A DNA stretch of 64,000 bases from Mesorhizobium sp. INR15 (GTDB lineage: Bacteria; Pseudomonadota; Alphaproteobacteria; Rhizobiales; Rhizobiaceae): NCBI RefSeq assembly GCF_015500075.1, contig NZ_CP045496.1, positions 1,674,001 through 1,738,000 of the forward strand. Direction: 5' to 3'. The translations under genes were made by a program, and so were the position numbers. Shown in pieces: positions 50,683-59,238 of the stretch. The notes beneath the pieces are model-generated. The model ran no database searches. It was not told the origin of the DNA and saw only the letters and a list, made by a program, of their open reading frames with translations. Numbering within the stretch: the first letter of the stretch is position 1; each line of letters begins with the position of its first letter.

Positions 50683-50810
50683 TAGAGCGGTTCAGCGTTT
50701 GGTAGAATCGCTGGCCCGCTCTAACTCTTTGTTTTTACGCAATTCCCAAGGGAAAGCGCTATGCGCTTTTCCCGGGAAAACCGTTACACACTTTTCCTGG
50801 AATTGCGCTA
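50683..50810. repeat. Rhizobiales-type palindromic intergenic repeat (RIME-like)
   Basis: A compound palindromic element. TAGAGCGG (50683-50690) pairs with CCGCTCTA (50716-50723), and GCAATTCC (50739-50746) pairs with GGAATTGC (50799-50806). An inner GGGAAAGCGC-TAT-GCGCTTTTCCC stem lies between the second pair. The wording (ending CTCTAACTCTTTGTTTTTAC) resembles the dispersed intergenic repeats of rhizobia and Brucella. It fills the gap between the DUF930 and HAD genes, and its last bases supply the HAD stop codon. Confidence 0.65.
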
Positions 50811-51482
50811 GGCAGGCACACCGAGCCCGGACAACTGCCGGCTCACTTCCTGCCAGTCAGCGCAGACGAAGTTGGCGCCCGCGGCCCGCAGCCGGGCAGC
50901 ATGTTCCGCGTAGGTGTGTCCGCCACCGGTGTAGCCGATCGCGATCATGCCGGCGGCAACCGCACCTTGCACACCGAAGGGCGAATCCTCGATGACGATG
51001 CAATCGGCCGGGTCGGCGCCCATCTTTGCCGCGGCGAAGAGGAAGATATCGGGAGCCGGCTTGCCGTTCTTGACCATCGAGGAGCTGTAGATCGCCTCGC
51101 CGAAGAAGCGCGCGAGCCCGGTCACCGCGAGGCTGTGGTTTATGCGCTCGACGGACGATGAGGAGGCAACGCAGCGATCACCGGCAAGCGTTTCCAGAAA
51201 CGGACCTATACCGGGCGTCGGCTTCAACTCCTCGGTGAAAAGCACCTTGGTCTCGGCCCAGATGTCCGCGTCGGCCGCCGCCGGAAACTGGTGGCCGGTC
51301 AATTCCCGGATCCTGACGATGATGTCGGACTGCTTCATGCCGACGCATTGGGCGATGATGCCGCCGTGGACGCCGGGCATGCCATGTTTATCATAGACCC
51401 GCTCATAGGCCTTCGCGGCCAACGGCTCGCTATCGACGAGAACACCGTCGCAATCGAAAATGATCGGTCTTGATTGCGTCAC
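50808..51482 (-). CDS. HAD superfamily phosphatase, beta-phosphoglucomutase-like
   Basis: A 224-residue HAD subfamily IA phosphatase: motif I FDCDGVLVD (D10, D12), motif II SSSS, motif III lysine in VKNGKPAPDIF, and motif IV IEDSPFGVQGA. The helical cap lies between motifs I and II. A GTG at 51482 with GGAG upstream is chosen; a TTG at 51503 is an alternative. It lies upstream of, and reads away from, the glucitol-type PTS operon; a role in sugar-phosphate dephosphorylation is suggested by type only. Its stop codon falls in the end of a palindromic repeat. Confidence 0.88.
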   Translation of the reverse strand: MTQSRPIIFDCDGVLVDSEPLAAKAYERVYDKHGMPGVHGGIIAQCVGMKQSDIIVRIRELTGHQFPAAADADIWAETKVLFTEELKPTPGIGPFLETLAGDRCVASSSSVERINHSLAVTGLARFFGEAIYSSSMVKNGKPAPDIFLFAAAKMGADPADCIVIEDSPFGVQGAVAAGMIAIGYTGGGHTYAEHAARLRAAGANFVCADWQEVSRQLSGLGVPA

Positions 51483-51589
51483 CCGCTTCGCACTCCAAGT
51501 CAATTTTGCACATCGCTATCGGCAAAAAGTCAGATGTTCAATAGCTGACGGGCTGTAACTCCAGGTCTGGAGCAATGAAATCGGTGCAA

Positions 51590-52231
51590 TCAGACCCGGG
51601 AAATGGCATCGCCCGGTCGGGATGCGCCGAGCGCCCGTTGCATGGCCTGCCGCGATTGCGCCCGGTCCGGCGTGATCCAGTTCGGCTCGGCGCCAAGGAA
51701 ACGGTCGAGGAAAGCCACCGCATAGGCAGGCATCTCGGTGACGTTCTCGCGATAGGACCACCAGGTGCGCAGGTCGTCGGCGCATTTGTCGATATCGGGC
51801 GCACTGCCGAATTCCTGCTCGTAGATCGCCGAGATCACCGAGACGCAGTAGTTTGTGTAGAGGAATCCTTCAGGCCAGAAGCGGATGATTTCCAGCGTGC
51901 CGGCATTCGCATCGGTTTCAACAAGATGCGTCAGGCCGGAAATTTCCCTGGCCGGCGCCTGCCGGATCAGTTCACGCAGCACCAGGCCGGCGGCGAAGAC
52001 GATGAAGTCGGCCCTGTCGACCTCGGCGAAACGCTTTTGCGCCTCCATGATCTCGACCCAGTCGAGAAAAGCCCTGGTCAGCTTTGCTTCATCGATCTCG
52101 AAACGCACGCCAAACGTATCGGAGACCACCCTGGCGCTGCCGCGAAAGGTAGCGCGGAACCAGCGCAACTGCCGCAACCGGTGGCGAAGGTCAGGCATCA
52201 AGGCCAGTTCATCCCTGAAGGGCAGGTCCAT
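51590..52231 (-). CDS. Protein of unknown function
   Basis: A 213-residue protein not recognised. It is rich in aromatic residues and predicted mainly helical, with no signal peptide. Distinct segments are LRWFRATFRGSARVVSDTFG and FWPEGFLYTNYCVSVISAIY. It is on the minus strand upstream of the HAD gene, and divergent from the GutM/PTS operon across ~195 bases. It shows normal host codon use, so it is a likely real gene of the host. Nothing in the sequence fixes its job. Confidence 0.75.
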   Translation of the reverse strand: MDLPFRDELALMPDLRHRLRQLRWFRATFRGSARVVSDTFGVRFEIDEAKLTRAFLDWVEIMEAQKRFAEVDRADFIVFAAGLVLRELIRQAPAREISGLTHLVETDANAGTLEIIRFWPEGFLYTNYCVSVISAIYEQEFGSAPDIDKCADDLRTWWSYRENVTEMPAYAVAFLDRFLGAEPNWITPDRAQSRQAMQRALGASRPGDAISRV

Positions 52232-52425
52232 GTTCGACGTATCCTGTTCCCGTGGGAGGTTATCACAACCGCGCCGCCGCTGAAATCAACCGGCGCCCTG
52301 TGGATGACCGCAGCAATGGCCAATATCATACATATTGACATTCTCGGAAACAAATGTTCTCACTTTGATGTTGTCGCGCGCCGGTCCAAGGTGCGGTTCA
52401 ACATAGGCTTCGGGAGGAGAACCGA

Positions 52426-52863
52426 ATGGCGATTTGGCAGTGGGGACTGCTTCTGCTGGTTATTGTCTGGGCGCTGCAGTCGCTCGGCGTCTGGCTGCAG
52501 ATGCGGCACTATTCGGATGTCTTCAGAGGCGTCACCGACCAGTATAAGGACGGCTTTGTCGGAGCCGGAAATTTTCGCGGCCGATTTGCGAAGGGAACCA
52601 TCGCGCTTGTCGTGGTGACGCCTGACCTGATCGTGCGCCGCCTGATGGTGATGAGCGGCCGTTCCGTGTTCACCAAGTTCAAGCGACATGAGGAATTCGA
52701 GGGTGTCCCCCTCGATCGAGTCCGGTCCAATCCTGCAATCATGGGAGAGGGGGAACCCGGTGTGGCCGAGGCCGTGAAAAGGGCGATCGAACAGATCGAC
52801 AAAGCACAGTCGGAGCCGGGGAAGAAGCCGGGTCTGTCCGGTTTGAACGTAGCAAGGGCCTAG
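52426..52863 (+). CDS. gutM: GutM-type glucitol operon activator
   Basis: A 145-residue GutM/SrlM homologue. One N-terminal membrane helix (WQWGLLLLVIVWALQSLGVW) is followed by a short cytoplasmic domain (FVGAGNFRGRFAKGTIALVV). Enterobacterial GutM activates the glucitol operon together with a DeoR repressor. Here it is the first gene of the PTS operon and no gutR is adjacent; a SorC regulator at 58120 may take its place. A possible -35 TTGACA at 52335-52340 lies about 90 bases upstream, but a convincing -10 was not found. Confidence 0.88.
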   Translation: MAIWQWGLLLLVIVWALQSLGVWLQMRHYSDVFRGVTDQYKDGFVGAGNFRGRFAKGTIALVVVTPDLIVRRLMVMSGRSVFTKFKRHEEFEGVPLDRVRSNPAIMGEGEPGVAEAVKRAIEQIDKAQSEPGKKPGLSGLNVARA

Positions 52864-52916
52864 AGGACGCCGCGGCGCCGGCTGGGATACCCGGCAGGGC
52901 GGCATAAGGAGGAGAA

Positions 52917-53678
52917 ATGTCTGTATTTTCGTTGTTGGCGCAGCATGCCGACATAGCCGTGCACAACCTGCATGTCGCGGGTACCATGGTCTCGGATGCT
53001 GCTTTGCATGGCAAGCTCGCGGTCGAGCATGCCTCTGACCATCTCGTTGTCCTCGCACAGGCGGACAGCGGACCGATCACCGTCGATCAGTTCAAGGAAA
53101 AGCTGAAAGACGTCCAGCAGGAGGAACAGCTCGGCTGGCTGACCGCCATCGGCAAGTACTTCATCGGCATCTTCCAGAAGGGCGGCGAAGTGTTCGCCGG
53201 CTTCGTCACCGGCATCATTCCGACGCTGGTGGTGCTGATGACGGCTTTCTATGCCGTGACCGAACTGGTCGGCGAGGAGCGCGTCCACGGCCTGGCGCGT
53301 GGCGCCGGCAGAATCGCGCTGACGCGCTACACCCTGCTGCCGCTGCTGGCGGTGTTCTTCCTGACCAATCCGATGGCCTACACGTTCGGATCGTTCCTGG
53401 AAGAGAAGCACAAGCCCGCCTTCTATGACGCGGCCGTGTCCTACGTTCACCCGCCGCTTGGCCTGTTTCCGCATATCAATCCGGGCGAATATTTCGTCTG
53501 GGGCGGCATCCTGGTGGCTCTGCTGGAGCTGGAAAAGAAGGGCCTCGTCGTCGCCGGTTATCACGTCAAGGTGGCGATCTGGTACGCGATCGTCGGCCTC
53601 GTCGTGATCCTGCTCAAGGGCATGCTGACCGAACGTATCACCGCCATCATGGCACGCCGCCAGGGCGTCGAGCTGTAA
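52917..53678 (+). CDS. srlA: PTS glucitol/sorbitol transporter subunit IIC with N-terminal extension
   Basis: A 253-residue membrane protein. Residues ~74-253 align with the ~187-residue E. coli SrlA (FIGIFQKGGEVFAGFVTGII, PHINPGEYFVWGG). The first ~73 residues are an extension containing many histidines (AQHADIAVHNLHVAG, then LAVEHASDHLVVLA) and a charged helix, absent from E. coli. It forms the translocation channel together with SrlE. GGAGGAG upstream of the ATG at 52917 supports the long form as the real start. Confidence 0.9.
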   Translation: MSVFSLLAQHADIAVHNLHVAGTMVSDAALHGKLAVEHASDHLVVLAQADSGPITVDQFKEKLKDVQQEEQLGWLTAIGKYFIGIFQKGGEVFAGFVTGIIPTLVVLMTAFYAVTELVGEERVHGLARGAGRIALTRYTLLPLLAVFFLTNPMAYTFGSFLEEKHKPAFYDAAVSYVHPPLGLFPHINPGEYFVWGGILVALLELEKKGLVVAGYHVKVAIWYAIVGLVVILLKGMLTERITAIMARRQGVEL

Positions 53679-53694
53679 GGGCGGGGAGGACATC

Positions 53695-54693
53695 ATGGCA
53701 AAGACATACAAAGCCGTACGCATCACTCGCGGCAAGACAGGTTGGGGCGGTCCGCTCGTCATCGAGCCGACCGAACAGCGCAGCAAGGTTGTTTCCGTCA
53801 CCGGCGGCGGCATTCATCCGGTGGCGCAGCTCATCGCCGACATGACCGGCGCCGAAGCCGTCGATGGCTTCAAGGCACCGCCGATCGAAAGCGAAATGGC
53901 GGTTGTCGTCGTCGATTGCGGTGGCACCGCACGATGCGGCGTCTATCCGCGCAAGCGCATCCCGACCGTCAATCTGACGCCGGTCGGTCAGTCTGGACCG
54001 CTGGCCCAGTTTATCACCGAGGATATCTACGTTTCGGGCGTCAAGCCGGCCGATGTTACAATGGCCGACGGATCCGAGGCGGTCACGACCGCAGGGGGAG
54101 CAGCATCGATGAGTTCAAGCAACAGCAATGCGACGCCGACAGCCCTTCCCAGCGAGGGTGGGCTGATCGGCTTCATCAGCACGATCGGCCGGGTCATGGG
54201 GCGCGTCGTCGGCATCTTCTTCAACGCCGGCCGCCGCACCATCGACCAGGTCATCCGCAACGTGCTGCCGTTCATGGCCTTCGTGACCATGCTCATCGGC
54301 CTTATCCTCTACACCGGCATCGGCGACGTGCTGGCACAGCCGATGGGTCCGCTGGCCAACAACATCGTCGGCCTGCTGGTCATCTCGGCGATCTGCGGCC
54401 TGCCGTTCCTGTCACCCATCCTCGGGCCGGGCGCTGTCATCGCGCAGGTCATCGGCGTTGCCATCATCGGCCCGCAGATCGCCAACGGCACGATCTCACC
54501 GGCAATGGCACTCCCGGCGCTGTTTGCCTACAATACCCAGGTGGGCTGCGACTTCGTCCCGGTTGGCCTGGCGCTCGGCGAAGCAAAGCCGAAGACCATC
54601 GAAATCGGCGTTCCGGCGGTGCTTATCAGCCGCCAGATCATGGGCCCCGTATCCGTGCTGATCGCATGGGTCGTCAGCCTGATCGTGTTCTAG
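53695..54693 (+). CDS. srlE: PTS glucitol/sorbitol transporter subunit IIBC
   Basis: A 332-residue protein. The N-terminal IIB domain holds the phospho-cysteine C75 (VVVDCGGTARCG), the same residue number as in E. coli SrlE. The C-terminal ~170 residues have about five membrane helices (NVLPFMAFVTMLIGLILYTG, VIAQVIGVAIIGPQIANG). A Ser/Asn-rich linker (SMSSSNSNATPTALPSE) joins them. It passes phosphate from IIA to the incoming hexitol. GGGGAGG 6-7 bases before the ATG. Confidence 0.92.
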   Translation: MAKTYKAVRITRGKTGWGGPLVIEPTEQRSKVVSVTGGGIHPVAQLIADMTGAEAVDGFKAPPIESEMAVVVVDCGGTARCGVYPRKRIPTVNLTPVGQSGPLAQFITEDIYVSGVKPADVTMADGSEAVTTAGGAASMSSSNSNATPTALPSEGGLIGFISTIGRVMGRVVGIFFNAGRRTIDQVIRNVLPFMAFVTMLIGLILYTGIGDVLAQPMGPLANNIVGLLVISAICGLPFLSPILGPGAVIAQVIGVAIIGPQIANGTISPAMALPALFAYNTQVGCDFVPVGLALGEAKPKTIEIGVPAVLISRQIMGPVSVLIAWVVSLIVF

Positions 54694-54718
54694 GATAAAC
54701 GTGAATGAGGTTCGCCAT

Positions 54719-55099
54719 ATGACGGTTCTGCTGAGAACACGGGTCACTGCCATCGGGCCCGAAGTGGCGGATCTTGCCGAAGGGGGCGTGGTCATCCTGT
54801 TCGCGGATGGCTCGCCGCCGGAGCTTGCCGAGGTTTCCGTGCTCCACAAGACGGAGCACGGACCCAGCGACGGAGCGCCCGCCAAGGGCGCTTCGATCAC
54901 CCTTGGACCCGTATCGGCGACGATTACGGCGGTCGGCTCCAGCGCATGGAGCAAGGTCCTTGAAATGGGCCATGTGGTCATTTCGTTCAACGGCGCCACC
55001 GAGGCCGAGAGGCCAGGCGAGATCTGCGCATCGCAGGTCGACGCGCAGGCGCTTGTCGCCGCCCTGAAGACCGGCGCGGTCATCACCATCGCCGCCTGA
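54719..55099 (+). CDS. srlB: PTS glucitol/sorbitol transporter subunit IIA
   Basis: A 126-residue IIA protein. The phosphorylatable histidine is H43 in VLHKTEHG, matching H43 of E. coli GutB. The GPVSATITAVGSSAWSKVLE region is a family landmark. The ATG at 54719 with GAGG eight bases upstream is preferred over a GTG at 54701. Cytoplasmic. It accepts phosphate from the HPr domain of the next gene and hands it to the IIB cysteine. Confidence 0.9.
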   Translation: MTVLLRTRVTAIGPEVADLAEGGVVILFADGSPPELAEVSVLHKTEHGPSDGAPAKGASITLGPVSATITAVGSSAWSKVLEMGHVVISFNGATEAERPGEICASQVDAQALVAALKTGAVITIAA

Positions 55100-55155
55100 C
55101 ACTATCCGCGCCTTGCCGAGGTGGTAATGGCGCCAAGAAAAGCAGAGTATTTGCC

Positions 55156-57138
55156 ATGGAACGCTCGACCATCGTCAGAGTGCACGAAGGTTTGCACGCC
55201 CGTCCCGCAACGCGGTTCGTCAAGCTCGCCAAGGGCTTTGAATCCGATGTCGAGGTGGTGAAGGACGGCAAGGCGGTCAGCGCCAAGAGCTCCGTCAAGC
55301 TGATGCTGCTGGCGGTCAAGGAAAACCAGGAAGTCACCATCCGGGCGAATGGCGCCGACGCCATCGAGGCGCTTGAAGCCCTGATTGGCTATCTCGAAAA
55401 CCCCAAGGCTGGCCTCGACGACGAGGACCAGCCGGCTACCGGTACCGCGCAGGAAGCCATGGCGGCGTCCGCCGTTCAAGCTGCGCCCGGAGTGGCTGAT
55501 GCAGCAGGCAGCCTGCGTGGCGTGGCGGCCAGCGAGGGCGTTGCCATCGGACCGGCCTTCGCGCATTTCCCGCCGGAGATCGCCGGCCAGGGCCGCATGC
55601 TGCAGGCGGACGAGATTGCCGGCGAGATCGACAGGTTCCGCGCCGCCGTCAGCGCCGTCCAGGCGCGCATGGACCGTACGTTGGCGCAGGACAGCCTGTC
55701 GGCAGGCGACCGGGGTATCATCGCCGCACTCAGGGACATCGCGGCGGACGACAGCCTGACCGGCGAGGCCGAGCGCCTGATCAAGGGCGGTACCGATGCG
55801 GTTTCGGCAGTCATCACCGCCGCGTCCACCATCGCAGCCGATTTCAACGCGGTCGATGATCACTATCTCAACGCGCGGGCGGACGACGTCCATGCGGTCG
55901 GGCGGCAGATCTGCCTGGTGCTGCTTGGGCAAGACGACGTCAGCCTCGAGCATATCCCCGAAGGTGCGATTCTGATCGCCGACGATATCGGCGCGTGGGA
56001 TCTGGCGCGCGCGCCGCTGAAGCGTATCGGCGGCGTCATCTGCGGCCATGGCGGCGCCACCTCGCACATCGCCATCATCGCCCGCTCGCACGGCATTCCG
56101 GCGGTGCTCGGCCTTGGCCAGCAGGTCCATGCCTTGCGCACGGCCAGCCAGGTGGCGCTGGATGGCAATTCCGGACAGGTGATCGTCGATCCTGATGAGG
56201 CGACCCGCGTCGATTTCGCCGGCCGTGTCGAAGCGGCGGCGAAGGAGCGAGCCGGGTTGACTGCGTTCAAGACGGTGACGCCGAAACTCGCCAATGGCAC
56301 GGTCATCGAGATCGCCGCCAACATTGGTTCGCTGGAGGAAATCGAGGCGGCGCTGGAAGCCGGCGCCATGGGCGTCGGACTGTTCCGCACCGAACTCCTG
56401 TTCATGCGCCATATGCATCTCCCTTCGGAAGACATGCAGGCGGAAACCTATGCCGCATTGGCCAAGGCCTTTGCCCCGCATCCGGTCATCGTGCGCACGC
56501 TCGACATTGGCGGCGACAAGCCGATTGCCGGCATCGAATTTCCCGATGAGGAAAACCCGTTCCTCGGCTGGCGCGGTATCCGCATGTGCCTCGACCGGCC
56601 AGACATCTTCAAGCGTCAGCTGCGGGCGTTGCTGCGCGCCGCGGTGCACGGCAACATCAAGGTGATGCTGCCGATGGTCGCCGATATCAGCGAGGTCCGG
56701 CAGACGCGTGTGCTGGTCGCGGAATGCGCGGCGGAACTTCAGGCCGAAGGGGTGGCTCACGCCGCCTTCGACCTCGGCGTGATGATCGAAACGCCGGCGG
56801 CTGTGCTGATTGCGCCGGCGCTGGCCAAGGAAGTATCGTTCTTCTCGATCGGCACCAACGACCTGACCCAGTACATCATGGCCGCCGATCGGCTCAACCC
56901 GACGGTGGCAAAGCTCAACGATGTCACCAATCCGGCTGTCATGTCGGCAATCGAGCTGACGGCCAGGGCCGGCGTCGCCGCCGGCATCATGGTGGGCATG
57001 TGCGGTGAAGCCGCGGGCCGTCCAGACCTCATCCCGATCTTCGTGAAGATGGGGCTGACCGAGCTCTCGATGAGCCCGGCCTCGATCCAGCGCGCCAAGA
57101 AGACGGTCGCCGGCATGGCGGCGGAAGGTTCAGCTTAA
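55156..57138 (+). CDS. Fused HPr-Enzyme I phosphotransferase
   Basis: A 660-residue PTS phosphocarrier. Residues 1-85 are an HPr domain with phospho-histidine H14 (EGLHARPATR) and a serine pair at 45-46. After a linker, the EI domain runs to the C-terminus with the phospho-histidine H304 in GHGGATSHIAI and the PEP-binding barrel with C616 in GMCGEAAG. So it carries phosphate from PEP to HPr in one chain. No N-terminal GAF domain is seen, which sets it apart from nitrogen-PTS PtsP. Its place right after srlB makes it the dedicated energy-coupling protein of this glucitol PTS, so the system does not depend on the host's incomplete PTS-Ntr. Confidence 0.93.
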   Translation: MERSTIVRVHEGLHARPATRFVKLAKGFESDVEVVKDGKAVSAKSSVKLMLLAVKENQEVTIRANGADAIEALEALIGYLENPKAGLDDEDQPATGTAQEAMAASAVQAAPGVADAAGSLRGVAASEGVAIGPAFAHFPPEIAGQGRMLQADEIAGEIDRFRAAVSAVQARMDRTLAQDSLSAGDRGIIAALRDIAADDSLTGEAERLIKGGTDAVSAVITAASTIAADFNAVDDHYLNARADDVHAVGRQICLVLLGQDDVSLEHIPEGAILIADDIGAWDLARAPLKRIGGVICGHGGATSHIAIIARSHGIPAVLGLGQQVHALRTASQVALDGNSGQVIVDPDEATRVDFAGRVEAAAKERAGLTAFKTVTPKLANGTVIEIAANIGSLEEIEAALEAGAMGVGLFRTELLFMRHMHLPSEDMQAETYAALAKAFAPHPVIVRTLDIGGDKPIAGIEFPDEENPFLGWRGIRMCLDRPDIFKRQLRALLRAAVHGNIKVMLPMVADISEVRQTRVLVAECAAELQAEGVAHAAFDLGVMIETPAAVLIAPALAKEVSFFSIGTNDLTQYIMAADRLNPTVAKLNDVTNPAVMSAIELTARAGVAAGIMVGMCGEAAGRPDLIPIFVKMGLTELSMSPASIQRAKKTVAGMAAEGSA

Positions 57139-57152
57139 GCAGACATCTCCGG

Positions 57153-57965
57153 TCAGGGCAAATGGGCGAGCAATGTCGCCAGCACAGGTGCCAATTCACT
57201 GATCGGATCCGCCTTGGCGCTGGCCTGAACAATGCGGTCGTGCCTAATGCCGGCCGCCATCACCGCGATTTCCAGCATGTCGGGCTCGGGCAAGCCGTCC
57301 TTGCCGATGGTGGCCAGCCCGCAGGCGAGCGCCAGCGGCGCTAGGCTGCGGATATCGAGGTCCCGGTCGTTTTCCCTGAGATCGGCAGGGCTTTCCGGCA
57401 TTGTCTCGGCGAAGCGGATGGGCCGGTGGTTCAGACACTCGACCAGCAGCGCCGAACAGGCGGCGGCGATCGAGGGCAGCCGGATGGCGGCGTCGGAGCC
57501 TTGCTCCACAGCGACAAGCAGACCGGCATGCCGCTTGCGCATCGCGGCATGGACAGCGGCGAAATTGGCTTCGTGGATGCGGGCATTGTCGATCTTCATG
57601 CCGGCAAGCACGGCTTTGGTCAGATAATACATGTCACGCCGGAACAGGCGCTCACCGCCCGCTTGCCGATCGTCATCGCCACTCGGAAAATACGTCGCCA
57701 GGCTTTTCACGGTCGTGCCGTCCACCTTGGCCGGGCGCTCATGCGGGACAAGCTGTTCGGCGATCGACAAAGCCTCGTCGACCGCGCTCGCGGCATGGCT
57801 GAGCAGGCCTTCGATACCCTTTCCCGGAAACGGCGGCAGATGGCTGGTGGCCTCGCGCAAGGCGGTAGCGTCGCCGTCATGACGGCTCTGTCGAATGACA
57901 TGACGGACATCGCGCAGCCGGTCTTTCAGGTTGACGCGGACATCCCTGGAGATTTGTCGGAGCAT
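57153..57965 (-). CDS. Protein of unknown function next to the PTS operon
   Basis: A 270-residue protein not recognised. It is mostly helical. Segments of interest are DVRVNLKDRLRDVRHVIRQS at the N-terminus and LAPLALACGLATIGKDGLPE near the C-terminus. There are no membrane helices or signal peptide. The ATG at 57965 starts a reasonable protein; a longer open frame to 58637 runs into the SorC gene on the other strand and is rejected. It ends 14 bases from the HPr-EI stop (convergent) and is divergent from SorC. Its position implies joint regulation with the PTS. Confidence 0.75.
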   Translation of the reverse strand: MLRQISRDVRVNLKDRLRDVRHVIRQSRHDGDATALREATSHLPPFPGKGIEGLLSHAASAVDEALSIAEQLVPHERPAKVDGTTVKSLATYFPSGDDDRQAGGERLFRRDMYYLTKAVLAGMKIDNARIHEANFAAVHAAMRKRHAGLLVAVEQGSDAAIRLPSIAAACSALLVECLNHRPIRFAETMPESPADLRENDRDLDIRSLAPLALACGLATIGKDGLPEPDMLEIAVMAAGIRHDRIVQASAKADPISELAPVLATLLAHLP

Positions 57966-58029
57966 CGGTCGCCTCGAAACGTCTATCAGTCGCAGCCGGC
58001 ACAGGCCGGCTGTTAACCCTACATTGTTC

Positions 58030-58058
58030 CTATCGATTGGTAGATCAATAGGCGATAG
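58030..58058. promoter_or_regulatory. Imperfect palindrome in the SorC / unknown-gene divergent region
   Basis: Nested inverted arms CTATCG(58030)...CGATAG(58058) and ATTG/CAAT flank a six-base centre, with a 3-base offset on the right side. The site lies 60-90 bases upstream of both divergent starts and is a candidate SorC operator. It does not share the TGTACAATTGTA-like core of the other two SorC regions. Confidence 0.5.
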
Positions 58059-58119
58059 TAAACCAGCAGGCAGAATCGGCGACGGCGCGCTCGTCCATCG
58101 CCGCAGGGGAGAGACAGGC

Positions 58120-59139
58120 GTGGGCAGGCGGCGACAGAGCGATAGCGGAGACAGTCGAGGCGCAAGCGAGACGACCGAACAGGTCGTCAGCGAAAGCCGG
58201 ACGGATCGCCTCAGGATTCGTGCCGCGTGGATGTATTTCGTCGAGCAGATGACGCAAAACGAGATCGCCGATGTGCTCGGCGTCGGCCGTGTTACCATCG
58301 TGCGCATGCTGGCGGACGCCCGGTCGCGCAACGAGGTGAAGATCACCATCGAGAGCGAGCTGTCCGAAATTGTCCGGCTGGAGCGCGCGCTGGAAAGGAC
58401 TTTTGGACTGCAGCAGGCGCTGGTGGCGCCCCTCTCGGCCCCCAATGCCGATCCTATCCCGGCGATCGCCGCAAAGACAGGGGCTTTCCTGTCGGACACG
58501 ATGAAATCCGGCATGCGTGTCGGCGTCGGCTGGGGCCAGACGCTGTTCTCAAGCCTGCCATTCATCAGTGCCAAGTCGCTTGCCGACTTCAAGGTCATCT
58601 CGCTGCTTGGCGGCGTCGGCGTCGTGCGCCGATACAACCCGGCCGAGTTCGCCTGGCGCTTCGCCCAGATCTTCCAGGGCGACGGCTACCTGATCCCGAC
58701 TCCGGCCGTCGTCGATAGCGTCGAGACCAAGATAGCGCTGGTCGAGCGCTGCGGCCTGCAGGAGGTTTTTGAAATGGCCAACGTGCTCGATGCCGTTCTG
58801 CTGAGCGTCGGCGGCATCGCTTCGGCCACCACCTTCTCTCGTGGAGGATTTCTTAGGGAAGCGGACCGGGAGGCCCTGCTTGCGCGCGGAGCGGTCGGCG
58901 ACCTTCTGTTCCATTTCTTCGACCGCAATGGCGATCTGGTCGACCATCCCATCAACAGCCTGGTGATGTCGGTCGATGTCGACCGGCTGCGCAAGGCGCC
59001 GATCCGCATCCTGACCTCGGGCGGTGAGGAAAAGACGGAAGCGCTGCTCGGTGCCATGACGCTGGTGGCGCCGACGATCCTGATCACCGACGAGGAAAGC
59101 GCGCGGCGCATGCTCGCGGCTCATGGCGCTTCGCAGTGA
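58120..59139 (+). CDS. SorC-family sugar-binding transcriptional regulator (PTS region)
   Basis: A 339-residue SorC regulator with HTH (MYFVEQMTQNEIADVLGVGR, then VTIVRMLADARSRNEV) and effector domain (VGVGWGQTLFSSLPFI, VISLLGGVGVVRRYNPA). A ~30-residue polar leader precedes the HTH. The GTG at 58120 with GGGGAGAG upstream is favoured. It stands downstream of the PTS operon and is divergent from the unknown 270-residue gene. Hexitol phosphates made by the PTS would be natural effectors. Confidence 0.88.
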   Translation: MGRRRQSDSGDSRGASETTEQVVSESRTDRLRIRAAWMYFVEQMTQNEIADVLGVGRVTIVRMLADARSRNEVKITIESELSEIVRLERALERTFGLQQALVAPLSAPNADPIPAIAAKTGAFLSDTMKSGMRVGVGWGQTLFSSLPFISAKSLADFKVISLLGGVGVVRRYNPAEFAWRFAQIFQGDGYLIPTPAVVDSVETKIALVERCGLQEVFEMANVLDAVLLSVGGIASATTFSRGGFLREADREALLARGAVGDLLFHFFDRNGDLVDHPINSLVMSVDVDRLRKAPIRILTSGGEEKTEALLGAMTLVAPTILITDEESARRMLAAHGASQ

Positions 59140-59238
59140 TCGCACCGGTTGCCCGGAACTGGTTGCCGGGGTCGGGGGCATCGGCTATCTGACCCAGCAG
59201 GCAAAGACGCCTCAGCGACGACCAAACGGAGCCCTGAT

